64,000 nucleotides of DNA, from contig NC_067205.1 in NCBI RefSeq assembly GCF_026262505.1, positions 4,092,001 to 4,156,000 on the forward strand, given 5' to 3'. The stretch comes from Trichomonas vaginalis G3 (Eukaryota > Parabasalia > Trichomonadida > Trichomonadidae). Shown here piece by piece: positions 53,274-63,325 of this stretch (within the stretch, counting starts at the first letter, position 1; each line of letters opens with the position of its first letter). Made by a program: the position numbers and the translations under genes. The notes beneath the pieces were generated by a model that saw nothing but the letters and a program-made list of their open reading frames with translations, was not told the DNA's origin and searched no databases.

Positions 53274-54134
53274 ATGTTTCAGGTTGAAAAACAAAGAACA
53301 AAAGTAGCAGATACAAAACCGTTAGACTATATCTTTACAAACGCTGGTAGGACTATATCAGATGAAGAAATTTCATCCGGCTCCTACCGCTTTGACTTTC
53401 CAATTCGTTGGCTTCAAAGTCCTTCAGATGCAAAGGCAATAGGATTTAGAAGAGTTTTGTTTTCAAAAAGAACTAACGCATTTATGTTCGCAGTATATTT
53501 TCATGGTCAGTATAGAGGTTCTGATGGTCTACTAGACAAATTTGATGAAATGAGAATCTTTACAGTTCGTTCAGACGAAAGTCTTGAGAAGACTCTAAAT
53601 GACTTTCAAACTCAAATAAACAAATACTACTGGGAATTTCAAGAAAAATACGATTCTTTACTAAATGGAACATACTATCTGAAACTAGAATATGACAAGA
53701 TGAACTCCACAGTTTCATTTCAAAGGATTGAAAATAACCCTCCAAGAGATACACAGTTTTTATTTTGGCAAGTAGACAAACGTTCTTGGGCACAATTTCT
53801 TCGGTTACTAAACCAGAACGAACCATTACCACCTGACGGTCCGTTCTGGTTTATACGCCCACCAACAGATTTGACAGTTTATAGAAACGTGTTTGACCCT
53901 CAAAATGTTATGTGTCATGCAAGTTTCAGTTCAAGCAACAATAGTTTTCTATGTATTGGTAAGGACTTTTATGACTTTGCTTCTAAATTCTATGAACCAC
54001 CTAGTAACAGTTTCTCTGACTTTCAAGTTTGGTTCACAACAAATGGTGTGCAACATATTGTTCCATTGTACTACGACTTTTATCTCGAATTGTCTTTCAT
54101 ATATAACTACGGAGAAGTGCTGAAAAAGTATTGA
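53274..54134 (+). CDS. 286-residue paralogue of the 282-residue protein (element B only)
   Basis: Shares TKPLDYIFTNAG, YRFDFPIRWL, KAIGFRRV, FSDFQVWFTTNG and FYLELSFIYNY with the minus-strand protein at 48,160. About one third identity by eye. The upstream leader is TATTTTTACATATATTAA. Two diverged paralogues in one element suggest a duplicated virion component. Function unknown. Confidence 0.65.
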   Translation: MFQVEKQRTKVADTKPLDYIFTNAGRTISDEEISSGSYRFDFPIRWLQSPSDAKAIGFRRVLFSKRTNAFMFAVYFHGQYRGSDGLLDKFDEMRIFTVRSDESLEKTLNDFQTQINKYYWEFQEKYDSLLNGTYYLKLEYDKMNSTVSFQRIENNPPRDTQFLFWQVDKRSWAQFLRLLNQNEPLPPDGPFWFIRPPTDLTVYRNVFDPQNVMCHASFSSSNNSFLCIGKDFYDFASKFYEPPSNSFSDFQVWFTTNGVQHIVPLYYDFYLELSFIYNYGEVLKKY

Positions 54135-54137
54135 AAA

Positions 54138-54195
54138 ATAATGTTTAGGTGAAGAGGTGAGATTTCACCTCTTTTTTCACCTGTTTTTTCACCTC
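54138..54195 (+). promoter_or_regulatory. operator cluster, AGGTGA class
   Basis: Same layout as the ATGTTA clusters but every half-site is changed: AGGTGAAG, AGGTGAGA, then TCACCT three times at 12-base spacing. It sits upstream of the KilA-N/T5orf172 promoter. A hairpin (GAGCCA-AAAG-TGGCTC) lies at about 54,255-54,274. Confidence 0.55.
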
Positions 54196-54440
54196 TTGAA
54201 TTTTCATGAAATTTGTGCTGAATTCGACAAAAATGAGTTTTGGTTGAAAAAAGAGGTGGAGCCAAAAGTGGCTCGACCTCAAAACAAGCATTTTGTGAAG
54301 AATATAGCAACCGTCGGAAAACAGCGGGTTGCTTTTTATACAAAATTCAACAGGTGAATTTTCATGAAATTCCTTAAGATAGAAAAAATAAAGTTAGTTT
54401 TTTTAAAAAAATATTTTTTATTTTGTATGTAAGAACAGAT

Positions 54441-55052
54441 ATGTTAAACATTGAGTTTGAAACAGTTAAAAAGATAGACAATGACACCAAAGTGGTTAGA
54501 ATAGGTGATTTAAACGTAAGATACTCAAAGAAATACAACAAATATTCTTTGTCAGACATTATATCTCCATCTGGAAAGAAAACATGGCATTGGGTTGGAA
54601 TTGCTTCAACTCAGAAAATTTTGACAAGAAATCCTGAGCTTATGATATCGGTAAGATTCTATGGAACTACAGCATATCTCATTGACAAAAGTCTTATACC
54701 GATAGTTTTGTTATGGATTGACCCAGTTGTTGGATATAATTTCATAACATATGGTTCATTCGATACGGAACGTTGCAGTGAGGGCTTACTTTACATCGTT
54801 CAGAAACCGAAGGACTTCAATACAAAGAGATATAAGATAGGAAGAACATATAATATAACTCAAAGATATGACAGTACAGTCAATAGAGTTAAGGTTGTGT
54901 TTGTTAACGATATGAGAGCTGCTGAAACAGAACTACTTGAAAAGTTTGAGAAGATGTATGGTGCTCCCACGAAAGGTAAAGAAACGTTTGAAGTAGATGA
55001 GATAGATAGTGCTATAAAATTATTTGACGAAGTTGCTGAAAAATACATGTAA
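54441..55052 (+). CDS. KilA-N-like protein with T5orf172 (GIY-YIG-type) C-terminus, 203 residues (element B)
   Basis: The N-terminal region (VVRIGDLNVRYSKKYNKYSL) is Bro/KilA-N-like. The C-terminal domain from about residue 115 has GLLYIVQKPKDF, RYKIGRTYNITQRYDSTVN, VKVVFVNDMRAAETELLEKF and TKGKETFEV, matching T5orf172. The start is set by TGTATGTAAGAACAGAT. It is probably a DNA-binding or nuclease-like regulator. In B it precedes the unknown 304-residue gene; in A the order is reversed. Confidence 0.7.
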   Translation: MLNIEFETVKKIDNDTKVVRIGDLNVRYSKKYNKYSLSDIISPSGKKTWHWVGIASTQKILTRNPELMISVRFYGTTAYLIDKSLIPIVLLWIDPVVGYNFITYGSFDTERCSEGLLYIVQKPKDFNTKRYKIGRTYNITQRYDSTVNRVKVVFVNDMRAAETELLEKFEKMYGAPTKGKETFEVDEIDSAIKLFDEVAEKYM

Positions 55053-55452
55053 AGCGTATATTTTTGGTCTTTTGTGAAAGTCAGAAAATAAAGTTAGTGT
55101 CATTTTTTTGTATTTTTTTGTATTTGACGAGAATGTTTATGTTAGAATGTTAGATCTAACATGTTTTCTAACACGTTTTCTAACATGGTCTAAAACTCTT
55201 GAATTTTCATGAAATTTACACCAAAAATAATGTTTATGTTAGAATGTTAGATCTAACCTGTTTTCTAACCTCATTTCTAACCTCTTGAATTTTCATGAAA
55301 TTTACACCAAAAATAATGTTTATGTTAGAAGGTTAGATATAACCTCTTTTCTAACCTCTTTTCTACCCTCTTGAATTTGTCATGAGTTTTCCCGAAATAA
55401 AAAATAAAGTTAGTATTTTTAAAAAAATATTTTTTATTTTTATTGTAAGAAC
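55053..55452 (+). promoter_or_regulatory. three operator clusters and accessory promoter
   Basis: 55,133-55,195 is ATGTTA class. 55,230-55,285 is mixed (ATGTTA forward, TAACCT reverse). 55,317-55,375 is mostly AGGTTA (AGGTTAGA, TAACCT, TAACCT, then TACCCT). The promoter AAATAAAGTTAGT lies at about 55,403, with TGTAAGAACA next to the ATG at 55,453. Confidence 0.6.
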
Positions 55453-56367
55453 ATGTTAGCAACAACAGCACCAAACTCGTTAGTTATGAATCCAACATCT
55501 ATGTTGGTAGAGATGAAAAACTTCATTCCTTCTTCATATACTTTCGAAACAAAAATCCAGAAGATAAAGCAAGAACTTTTAACAAGTAATTTAGACTGTA
55601 GTGCGAAAGATGAAACAAATGAACAGTATCTTTATGAAATGCAGGACATTATTGACCATTTACCCAAATTGCCTGAAATCCAACAACAAAAACTCACTAT
55701 TCCTGAATTCGACGAAATTGAAGTTAAAGTTACTGACTCAGTAGAAATAAAGAAGTTCATACGAAAGGTAAACTATGAGTTTCTAGGATTTCATTGCAAC
55801 CATAAGGTTATGGACAAAGATTGCGACATGGTATATAAGAACATCTCTGACCTTTACAAATCCGAAGAATTTAAGACCTACGACAACTTTGTTTCATTAG
55901 TTGCAAAATGTGTTTGGGAAATAAGAGATAAAGATAGAAGAGGTAAGGTATGGAACGAACAAATAAGACCCGCTATGTTCGAGATGAAGAGAGCAATTGA
56001 CGCCTTAGTTGTTTTAGCAGGTAAGGTTTCAGAATATAACGCAAAAATGAACCCGCAATGTTCTAAATGTAAAGCAGCAATGAGGAAATATAACTACTCA
56101 GTCAAAGAGATAGAAAGAATGAGAAACGACTATGCAGACTTAAAGAAAGAAGCAGAAAAGCCAGCAGAAGATAAAATGAACATGTTAGCATTTCTGAACA
56201 AAAACTATCCAACTGCTGACGATTTCCTTCTATCTGACGTCAAGAAGAAGTATAAAGAAACTTTCGGTATCGTTAAAACATTCGATGTACTGACAGAAGA
56301 AATAGAAGCTACGAAATTGTTTAGAGTCATGAACCATCGCAACATATACCATGTAAAACGCTTGTAA
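55453..56367 (+). CDS. 304-residue protein of unknown function (element B)
   Basis: Full-length version of the cassette gene also in A. It has a C/H cluster (FHCNHKVMDKDCDMVYKN), CSKC at about residue 206 and a coiled coil to about 250. A substituted block around residues 183-190 differs from A (RPAMFEMKRAI against KPTASDLKKTI), more than the neighbouring sequence does. Family not recognised. Confidence 0.65.
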   Translation: MLATTAPNSLVMNPTSMLVEMKNFIPSSYTFETKIQKIKQELLTSNLDCSAKDETNEQYLYEMQDIIDHLPKLPEIQQQKLTIPEFDEIEVKVTDSVEIKKFIRKVNYEFLGFHCNHKVMDKDCDMVYKNISDLYKSEEFKTYDNFVSLVAKCVWEIRDKDRRGKVWNEQIRPAMFEMKRAIDALVVLAGKVSEYNAKMNPQCSKCKAAMRKYNYSVKEIERMRNDYADLKKEAEKPAEDKMNMLAFLNKNYPTADDFLLSDVKKKYKETFGIVKTFDVLTEEIEATKLFRVMNHRNIYHVKRL

Positions 56368-56613
56368 ATAGTTATGTTAGAAAACATGTTAGAAAACATG
56401 TTAGATCTAACATTCTAACATAAACATTATTTTTATTGAATTCCGTATGAAATTTCATGAATTTTGTATGTTTTAGACCATGTTAGAAAACATGTTAGAA
56501 AACATGTTAGATCTAACATTCTAACATAAAATTATTTTTATTGAATTCCGTATGAAATTTCATGAAGAACAGCGAGTAGTGAAAAAACCCTGGTCGCCAA
56601 AACTCTTTATTTT
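56368..56613 (-). promoter_or_regulatory. two reverse operator clusters
   Basis: ATGTTA-class clusters at about 56,375-56,430 and 56,480-56,530 in reverse orientation, separated by TTGAATTCCGTATGAAATTT. They lie between two convergent genes, where a promoter role is less obvious. 56,565-56,613 holds nothing recognised. Confidence 0.5.
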
Positions 56614-57489
56614 TCAAGCTTGACTTTTTACAATTTGAACTTTGTTTGCGTAGATATGAATTCTGAAAGAAGTATGAGGGTCTTGTATGACTTTGTACTT
56701 CTCCCATAGTTCATGTCTGTCAAACTTACCTGCCATGGACTCTTTCATAAGTTCCATGAAATCGTCTTCGGACAATCCAGGGAAAAGTATGATATCAGTA
56801 AGTATTCTCTTTACATCCTTACTTAAACTCTTGGCTGTCTGTACACAAATGACAACTGAAATGTTAAAGTGTCTGAGCTTCTTGAGAATTCGACACATGT
56901 CTTGTTCTCTGTTCTTTAACAAAGGATGAGAAGCAAAGTCATCTAATATAAGAAGACATCTATGAGGGTAAGTCTTCCAATCGTAAGATTGCAATTTCTT
57001 CGAAATGTATTCTATCTCTTTCTGTTTGTTTCTGAAGTGTTTCTTCTCTAATATTCTCTGCATTTCCTCATTTGGGTCTTTAAACTTCGAATTTATATAC
57101 TCATTTATAGCATTATACTTCAAAACTCTTCTTTGGTACTTCTTTATCCAATCTAACAACTCAGTATCCTTTATACATACTAACTTAGACTTTTTTATAA
57201 TATCTTTGAACGAATTTACGGTTTGGTCAAATTGACCAGAAGTACTACAAATGACTACTAACTCATAGAATGGGTTCTTCTCATCTAGTTCTTGTTGTTG
57301 TGCAGCCATTTTAAGATAAGTGAAAGTCTTACCCGACCCAGGTGGTGCAATTAGACCTGTTATACCATTCTGAGCAAATAGGAACTTGTCATGTATGGGT
57401 TTTATCTGAGCATTTTCTAACTTCCTCTTGTTCTTCTTCAAAACATTCTCAAATTTCTTGTCAATGTCAGCAAACTTTTTTTCTAACAT
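56614..57489 (-). CDS. HerA/FtsK-type genome-packaging ATPase, 291 residues (element B)
   Basis: Walker A GLIAPPGSGKTFTYL, Walker B CLLILDDFASH. Nearly identical to the copy A protein. The start at 57,489 leaves a 36-base divergent spacer to the lysine-rich-tailed gene. Confidence 0.85.
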   Translation of the reverse strand: MLEKKFADIDKKFENVLKKNKRKLENAQIKPIHDKFLFAQNGITGLIAPPGSGKTFTYLKMAAQQQELDEKNPFYELVVICSTSGQFDQTVNSFKDIIKKSKLVCIKDTELLDWIKKYQRRVLKYNAINEYINSKFKDPNEEMQRILEKKHFRNKQKEIEYISKKLQSYDWKTYPHRCLLILDDFASHPLLKNREQDMCRILKKLRHFNISVVICVQTAKSLSKDVKRILTDIILFPGLSEDDFMELMKESMAGKFDRHELWEKYKVIQDPHTSFRIHIYANKVQIVKSQA

Positions 57490-57525
57490 ATTTTTAGAAA
57501 AATTAAAAATTTTATCTTTTAGAAA

Positions 57526-57981
57526 ATGTCTAGCGATTTCGCTATCTATATTCGAGACAAGCTTTTTGACTCTAAAACTTCTGTCGACCATAAAATCTTA
57601 CATAGTGTAAACAAGAAAGGTGAATTTGTTCTAAAGTTCTGTTTCTGGGAATATGACAAGAACCATAAAACATTAGGCAGAGAAGTCTTTAAGTTTGTCA
57701 ATGACAGACTTGTTGACAGAGATGACGCCTCTTGGAAAGATGAAGTCCAACAAAAGTTCTTAGAATGCAAAGAAGACACATGCGCTGTTCTTGAAGATGA
57801 AATAGAAAACAGAATAGAAGAGCTAGTAAAGGACAAAGAACTTTTACAAAAATATGGTTCTGAGAAGTTTGACATAACCCCACCAGAAAAGAAGAAGAAG
57901 AGAGAAAAGAAAGAAAAGAAAGTAGAAGAAGAGAAGAAAGAACCTGAACCAGTTCCAGAGAAAAAGAAATTTGACATGTAA
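57526..57981 (+). CDS. lysine-rich-tailed protein, 151 residues (element B)
   Basis: MSSDFAIYIRDKLFDSKTSV, a central acidic helix (EDEIENRIEELVKDKELL) and a tail of K/E blocks ending PVPEKKKFDM. No family recognised. Divergent from the packaging ATPase. Confidence 0.65.
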   Translation: MSSDFAIYIRDKLFDSKTSVDHKILHSVNKKGEFVLKFCFWEYDKNHKTLGREVFKFVNDRLVDRDDASWKDEVQQKFLECKEDTCAVLEDEIENRIEELVKDKELLQKYGSEKFDITPPEKKKKREKKEKKVEEEKKEPEPVPEKKKFDM

Positions 57982-57997
57982 AAATAAAATTTTATTT

Positions 57998-58417
57998 TTA
58001 GAACATTTCTGGGTCAATGTCAATGTTCTCTTCCTCTTTAGGAGCAAACACTGGCTTAGACTCTAAAATCTTTTTACCCAATTTACCTTGAACTTCAACT
58101 ATCTTAGACTCATAATATTCATAGTCGTCTGCTTTCTTTGGTTCATAAGGTATAACAAGTTTGTATGCTTTGCCTTCTTTAAGGTTTGAGAACCTTCTGT
58201 CAAAATTTTCTTTGACTGCTAACAAACCTTCTATGTCTAAGTCTTCAAATTTCGCACCATTTTTAGTCACAATAGCAAACTTAACTGGTTCGATGTTCCA
58301 AACTTTGTCAAATGTAGACTTTTCAAAATGGTAGAAGTAAACATTCAAATAAGCGAATGGGTCTAGTTCTTCTTTAAGTCCTGACATATATTTGTTGACT
58401 GAAATATATTTCGTCAT
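57998..58417 (-). CDS. acidic-tailed protein, 139 residues (element B)
   Basis: FAYLNVYFYHFEKSTFDKVW, LVIPYEPKKADDYEYYESKI, then an acidic end (PKEEENIDIDPEMF). Beta-rich with an acidic tail, like many single-strand DNA-binding proteins, but without a diagnostic motif. Converges with the lysine-rich-tailed gene. Confidence 0.6.
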   Translation of the reverse strand: MTKYISVNKYMSGLKEELDPFAYLNVYFYHFEKSTFDKVWNIEPVKFAIVTKNGAKFEDLDIEGLLAVKENFDRRFSNLKEGKAYKLVIPYEPKKADDYEYYESKIVEVQGKLGKKILESKPVFAPKEEENIDIDPEMF

Positions 58418-58466
58418 CTTTTCTATCGGATAAAAAAATATTTTTTTTAAAATTTACTCATAAAAA

Positions 58467-58685
58467 TTATTTCTTTCTATATTTGCCATTCCGAACTTCG
58501 AAAAGATGTTTTATACCAGCATAGAATTTTTCTCTAGAGCTTAGTCTTATATCGTTTTCATGACAATATTTTCTATATTCTTCATATAAAGCCTTTTTTT
58601 CATACATTTCATAAGGACAATCTAACCAGAATAGCGCATATCTATTTTCGTTATCTAGGTCTGTTCCAACAAACTCAGCGTACAT
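58467..58685 (-). CDS. 72-residue protein resembling the helicase C-terminus (element B only)
   Basis: Starts MYAEFVG like the HNH gene of copy A in the same slot. The rest (ALYEEYRKYCHENDIRLSSR, FYAGIKHLFEVRNGKYRKK) parallels the C-terminal winged-helix-like end of the neighbouring SF3 helicase (LYDSYKQYCQEYGYMAASKR, NVKNLLDVQNGVYKEK). It may be a stand-alone DNA-binding copy of that domain. Confidence 0.55.
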   Translation of the reverse strand: MYAEFVGTDLDNENRYALFWLDCPYEMYEKKALYEEYRKYCHENDIRLSSREKFYAGIKHLFEVRNGKYRKK

Positions 58686-58720
58686 TTCAAATAAAATAAA
58701 AATATATATATTTTTAAAAT

Positions 58721-59936
58721 TTACTCAGAAAAATTTTTCTTTGTATATACGCCGTTCTGTATGTCTAAAAGATTTTTGACATTGCCAAGAATGTACGTTT
58801 AGAAGCTGCCATAATAACCATATTCTTGACAATACTTGTTTATATCATCGTACAATGACCTTTCATCTAAACACTCAAAGTCGCTTTCTTCTATGAACAG
58901 TTCATATACACTCTTGTTTGCTTCTAACAATGTTTGTCTTTCTTCGGTATGTGGAATTTTCTTGGATTGAACTTAGAAATATCTAATGTCATGAAATATG
59001 AGAACAAGTGGTTGTAAAAGTCAGATGTCAAAGTTTCTGCTAAGTCGTCAAAATATTCTGTATCTTGCATATGAGCTCTGACGTTCTGACAACTACATAT
59101 CTTCTGTCAAACTTTCTAACTTCATCGGAACAGCATTTTTGAAACCATGACGAATTTGCAACATTTTCACAAACTTTGGTCTTTTATATTTTCTTTCAAC
59201 AACTCCAACTTTGTCTGTTATAAGACTCTTCAAAGCATCTGAGTTCAAAACTTTTGTTGTATCTATACTTTGAAGTTCGTTACATACTTAAGTTTTCATA
59301 TTCTCTATTGAAGAGTTAAATTTACCGCAGATGTTTTCTAAGTTTGTCATATTCGATTCGAATAGCCCTCTAACAGTTTGCACAAAATATCTGTAAAGAA
59401 AGTTTCTTACCAGTTCCTTGTTTTCCAATTATAATGAGAGCAGTTTCATTTTAGCACTTGGATGTTGTAAGATTTGCAAACCAACATAAGATATACTCAT
59501 AGACTCTTTCGTTTCCATTGCATATAATTTCTTTGACAGGTCTAACCAAGCTTCTATAATATTTTCTTTCCATTCTACTGTTCATATTTATATCCAGTGA
59601 AGATAGAATAGAAGTTTGAGAAGGTGTATAGAACTTTATACCACGAACTGAAAAATCTTCTAACTTTGACAATAAGATATCCCAAGCATCTAACATCTTC
59701 ATTGCCAACTTGTACGACTTTTTTTTCTTAAGTTCTGTCTACATTCTTGTTCTGAAACTATTGTCGCTCTTGTTTGTTAAAGACAACATCCATTCTTTCA
59801 TGACATAACATTCTGGGCAGACGACATAAATGACTAAACGTTTCAAATTCTCGACTGCTTTGTTATAGTCTCGAAATGGACACATATTTCTGAACGCTTG
59901 GAAGTCATAAAAATCTGAAACATCTATTCTGTACAT
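58721..59936 (-). pseudogene. SF3 (D5-like) helicase region (element B)
   Basis: Same region as 14,262-15,493, recognised by the SF3 Walker A area at about 59,400-59,430, the MYRIDVSDFYDFQAFRNMCP start and the D5-like C-terminal block. Clearly broken, more so than its neighbours. Confidence 0.7.
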
Positions 59937-59963
59937 TTTTATAAAAATAAAAAAAAATATTTT

Positions 59964-60770
59964 TTATTCTTGACTTTGTTGTTGCATTTGTTCCATTTGT
60001 TGCATTTGTTGTTCTTGAGCTATTTGTTGTTGAAGTTGTTCTTGTAGTACAATACTTTCACCAGTTGCATCTTCCAATTCGAAACTTTCTGCCGTCATTG
60101 ACAAATACATAGGACATAAAAGTTTTACAGGAACAAAGTTTGCGTCAACTAAGGTTAAGTTTATGTTTGCTAAAGTGTTTGAGTTTACTAAAGCTGAAAA
60201 CTCTGCATTCGAATGAACAATAGGCAAACCAGCAGAGAAAGTGTTGTTTATACGCATGAGTATCTTTTGGTCATAGTAGTTTCTGTCGACATTCGAATAG
60301 CACTTTGAACCTAAGTTTGAAACAATATATAAAATAGGTGTACTTAAAGTCAATGGAACAGACAAACCTTGTATGACACCTTTTCCTGTTATAGGAAACT
60401 GTTGGTAGTAAAAACCAGATATAAGTTTTGTATTATAGCTCATATCGTTTATACTAAACTCGGTCGGACATCCAAACATAATGAAACCTGCTCTAGTTGC
60501 AGCACATGTTACATCCGTCCTTAAAGTATTAAATAAGTCAACAAAACCTGTTGGTGGTATATCTGAGTAAGTATCTTCAAAGAAGTATTTTTTACCATTC
60601 ACAACAACAAAGTCTTCTGGTGTCAAAAGAGCAAAACAGGCTTTAGTCGTCATCGTGTTTAAGGTCAGTTTACAATATCGTCCTTGAGGACTTTGTAAGT
60701 TTGTTGTTATAGAATTATATGACTCAGGGTTTTTAGTCGTAATAGTATAAACCACTATGTCTTCTGCCAT
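59964..60770 (-). CDS. candidate minor capsid (penton-like) protein, 268 residues (element B)
   Basis: Uninterrupted. Beta-rich body of about 235 residues (YCKLTLNTMTTKACFALLTP, GFIMFGCPTEFSINDMSYN, SVPLTLSTPILYIVSNLG, MYLSMTAESFELEDATGE) and a Q/M-rich tail. Size and synteny next to the capsid candidate fit a single jelly-roll penton protein. Leader TATTTTTTTTTATTTTTATA-like sequence occurs at the next gene downstream (helicase), not here. Confidence 0.5.
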   Translation of the reverse strand: MAEDIVVYTITTKNPESYNSITTNLQSPQGRYCKLTLNTMTTKACFALLTPEDFVVVNGKKYFFEDTYSDIPPTGFVDLFNTLRTDVTCAATRAGFIMFGCPTEFSINDMSYNTKLISGFYYQQFPITGKGVIQGLSVPLTLSTPILYIVSNLGSKCYSNVDRNYYDQKILMRINNTFSAGLPIVHSNAEFSALVNSNTLANINLTLVDANFVPVKLLCPMYLSMTAESFELEDATGESIVLQEQLQQQIAQEQQMQQMEQMQQQSQE

Positions 60771-60774
60771 TTAC

Positions 60775-61354
60775 TTAGCAACTAAATTTTAATGAAATGT
60801 TGTGGTCGTCAAATATTTTTATGACGTCTGGGAAACTATATTTTAAGTTCAACGTTTCACCTCCTTTCATAACGTATATCTTGTCAATGACATTATATGA
60901 AACACCACAGCAAGCAATGTCGGGTTCTATTTCTTTGATGTTTATATCGTCTGCCTCTGTCAAAAGTTTCAATAGTTCTTTCAAAACTTCATGAGGTGCG
61001 ATGACATATGAGTTCACTTTTACAGGGTTGTGTTCGACCAAGTTTAACATTATACCCAAAGCTTGACAAATCTTCTCCTGAGTTTTAAGTTTGTCTTTAA
61101 GTTGTTGGTAGTCGTTTCGAATATCTGCAACAGAACTTAAGTCTCTGCTAACTTCAGGATATGTTGGTTGTTCTTTTACAGGAACAATTGTTATACCATC
61201 TTCGTCTTCGTATGGTTTCCCCACTTCAACATCTTTCTTTGACATTGACAACAACACTTTGACTGTTTGTTTGAGTTGGTGAATTTAACTTCACATCTGC
61301 CATCGCCATTAAACCTTTTGAAACACTTACGCTTCTATTTTTCGGAAATGACAT
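60775..61354 (-). pseudogene. coiled-coil protein between capsid candidates (element B)
   Basis: VEVGKPYEDEDGITIVPV, helical SVADIRNDYQQLKDKLKTQ, then IMLNLVEHNPVKVNSYVIAP and a C-terminal domain ending NISLKFSC. Unrecognised; probable virion or assembly role by position. Confidence 0.5.
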
Positions 61355-61372
61355 TTTACTTCAAATAAAAAG

Positions 61373-61792
61373 ATGGACGTATTTGAGTATCTCTTCGAAT
61401 TGAAGCAAAACAAAGTTTACACACACAAACAATACAAGTTCATTGACAGAATAGTTCTTTATACAAACAATGGAAAATGTTATAGAATAGCAGTCTTTGC
61501 TGAACCTAAATATTTTCATAAAGCAAAGAAAGTTGGTATAACCGAAATGGTGAAAGTTCTTGAAGCAGACAAAAATATAACAACAAAACTTACAGATATT
61601 TCTAAAGGTAAGTTTATCTTACAATTTTATGTCAAAACTGGCGTACTGTCAATATTTGACGGAGAGAAGTCAGTTCAAGAACAACTTACTGACCTGCTGC
61701 CAAAATCTGCTCGATGGAAGCTGTCGTTATGCCAATCTGAGGAGCCCCAGCAGGTTTCATCGAACGAATCTTCAAAAGAGCATCTTCCGTGA
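61373..61792 (+). CDS. 139-residue protein overlapping the capsid gene (element B)
   Basis: MDVFEYLFELKQNKVYTHKQ, VLYTNNGKCYRIAVFAEPKY, KNITTKLTDISKGKFILQFY. The last 30-35 codons overlap the capsid gene antisense and may not be constrained. Unrecognised. Confidence 0.5.
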   Translation: MDVFEYLFELKQNKVYTHKQYKFIDRIVLYTNNGKCYRIAVFAEPKYFHKAKKVGITEMVKVLEADKNITTKLTDISKGKFILQFYVKTGVLSIFDGEKSVQEQLTDLLPKSARWKLSLCQSEEPQQVSSNESSKEHLP

Positions 61793-63293
61793 AAAGTGCT
61801 ATTGGTTTTGTAAACTTCTTTGCTTTCAATTCATCTGGACCGTCTCTGTCACCAGTATATTGTATTTGTACAGTACCAACAGTTGAAATACCACCCATAA
61901 AGTCTTCTGAGTCAGCAAATGGAATGCCAAGCCAAAAGTTTGAACGGTCTCCATTTGTATATTGAGTTTTTTGACCTCCTGTATGAGTCCATACTTTCAC
62001 ATATGGCATAATAGAACTTTGCATTTCAGGGTTAATGGTTGTTGTGAAGTTGTTGTTAAAGTTCATAGCATCTAATGTCAAGTTGTATGACCTCATATCC
62101 TCAACTGTAGAATATTCTTCTCTTGGATAATATTTGCCATCTATGTTTATATGGTATTTAATACCAGGGTTGTAGAAGCAAGAATAGTCATTTATAGTTC
62201 GTCTGAACAGTACAAACATAGTATCTGCATGTTTCATTGCAGTTGTTAAGGCAATATCTGTTCTTGCACCTGGGTCAGCACTTTGGTTTCCAACTTCACC
62301 TGCAAAGTCTTTGACAGATATTTGGTGTATAGGGAACATAAGTGGAACTGCAATATATTTGGCAGCTAAAGCATTTGAAATATCTGGGTCCAACATATAG
62401 ACTGCAAGTCTGCTTTCTATTCTCTTGCATTCAAATTTTTCGCATGTGAACTTAACTGGGTCCCAAGCAGTTCCAGCAGCATTGAAATAATAGTTTACTT
62501 CAGTGTTGAGGTTTGAGAAACCAAAGTCTAAGTCAACTTTGTTCTTTGCAAAAGTCGGCGAATGACGTTTTATTTGTTCCCACTACTTCTGTAAGAGTGA
62601 ATGGGTCTTGTGTTGGTGCAATGACTAAGTTATTTTTGCTTGGAGTAAGTTCGATAGAAATTTTTCCTGCCCAGTTTGGCAAGTATCTTAAAAACCTGAA
62701 GATGAGGAAAGATGACAAAGGAACTCTAAGTTTCAGTTTTACTTAGTGGCAGCATTTCCATCTGAACCAGAAAGGTTAACATAAACTCCTGGAACGTTAG
62801 GGTCAAGTCTTCTTATTTTCTCAATAGTTGCATACTGGTCTGTTTGTTCTCTAGCTTGTGGTTGTACTGAGTTTCTCAAAGCGAACCATTCATAGTTTGC
62901 CCATGTTACTGTTTGAACTAAGTCAGAGTTAGAATATATCTTATATCCCATGAAAACTTCTGGAGCATATTGGTATCCGACATAGAAAATTCCATTGCAA
63001 CCTTTCTTGTCAGACAACTTGGCAGAAGGTTTTATTTCAATGTCTTGTTCCACGTATAAGAAAGAGTTGTCAATAGAAATTATATGAAACCTGTCGCAAG
63101 CAATATCTACTGTTGTTGAAGAACCTTCTCCAAACTCACCTACGTTTCCATAAGAAACAGCAGTTGTATATTCGTAAGTTCCAGGAACTATTTCTGACCT
63201 TCTAATGGCATTGTCGCATTCGTTATACCATTCGGAAACATTTCCATTCATAGCATCCAAAACTGTTGGCGTTATATTCTGAGCGGCGTACAT
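61686..63293 (-). pseudogene. candidate major capsid protein, double jelly-roll type (element B)
   Basis: About 535 residues. The same blocks as copy A are present (MYAAQNITPTVLDAMNGN, FRFLRYLPNWAGKISIELTP, YIAVPLMFPIHQISVKDFAG), with the C-terminus SIEQILAAGQ. The family assignment rests on size, beta-rich composition and synteny. Broken. Confidence 0.6.
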
Positions 63294-63325
63294 TTCATAT
63301 GAGTAAAAATATAGAATAGTTGGAT

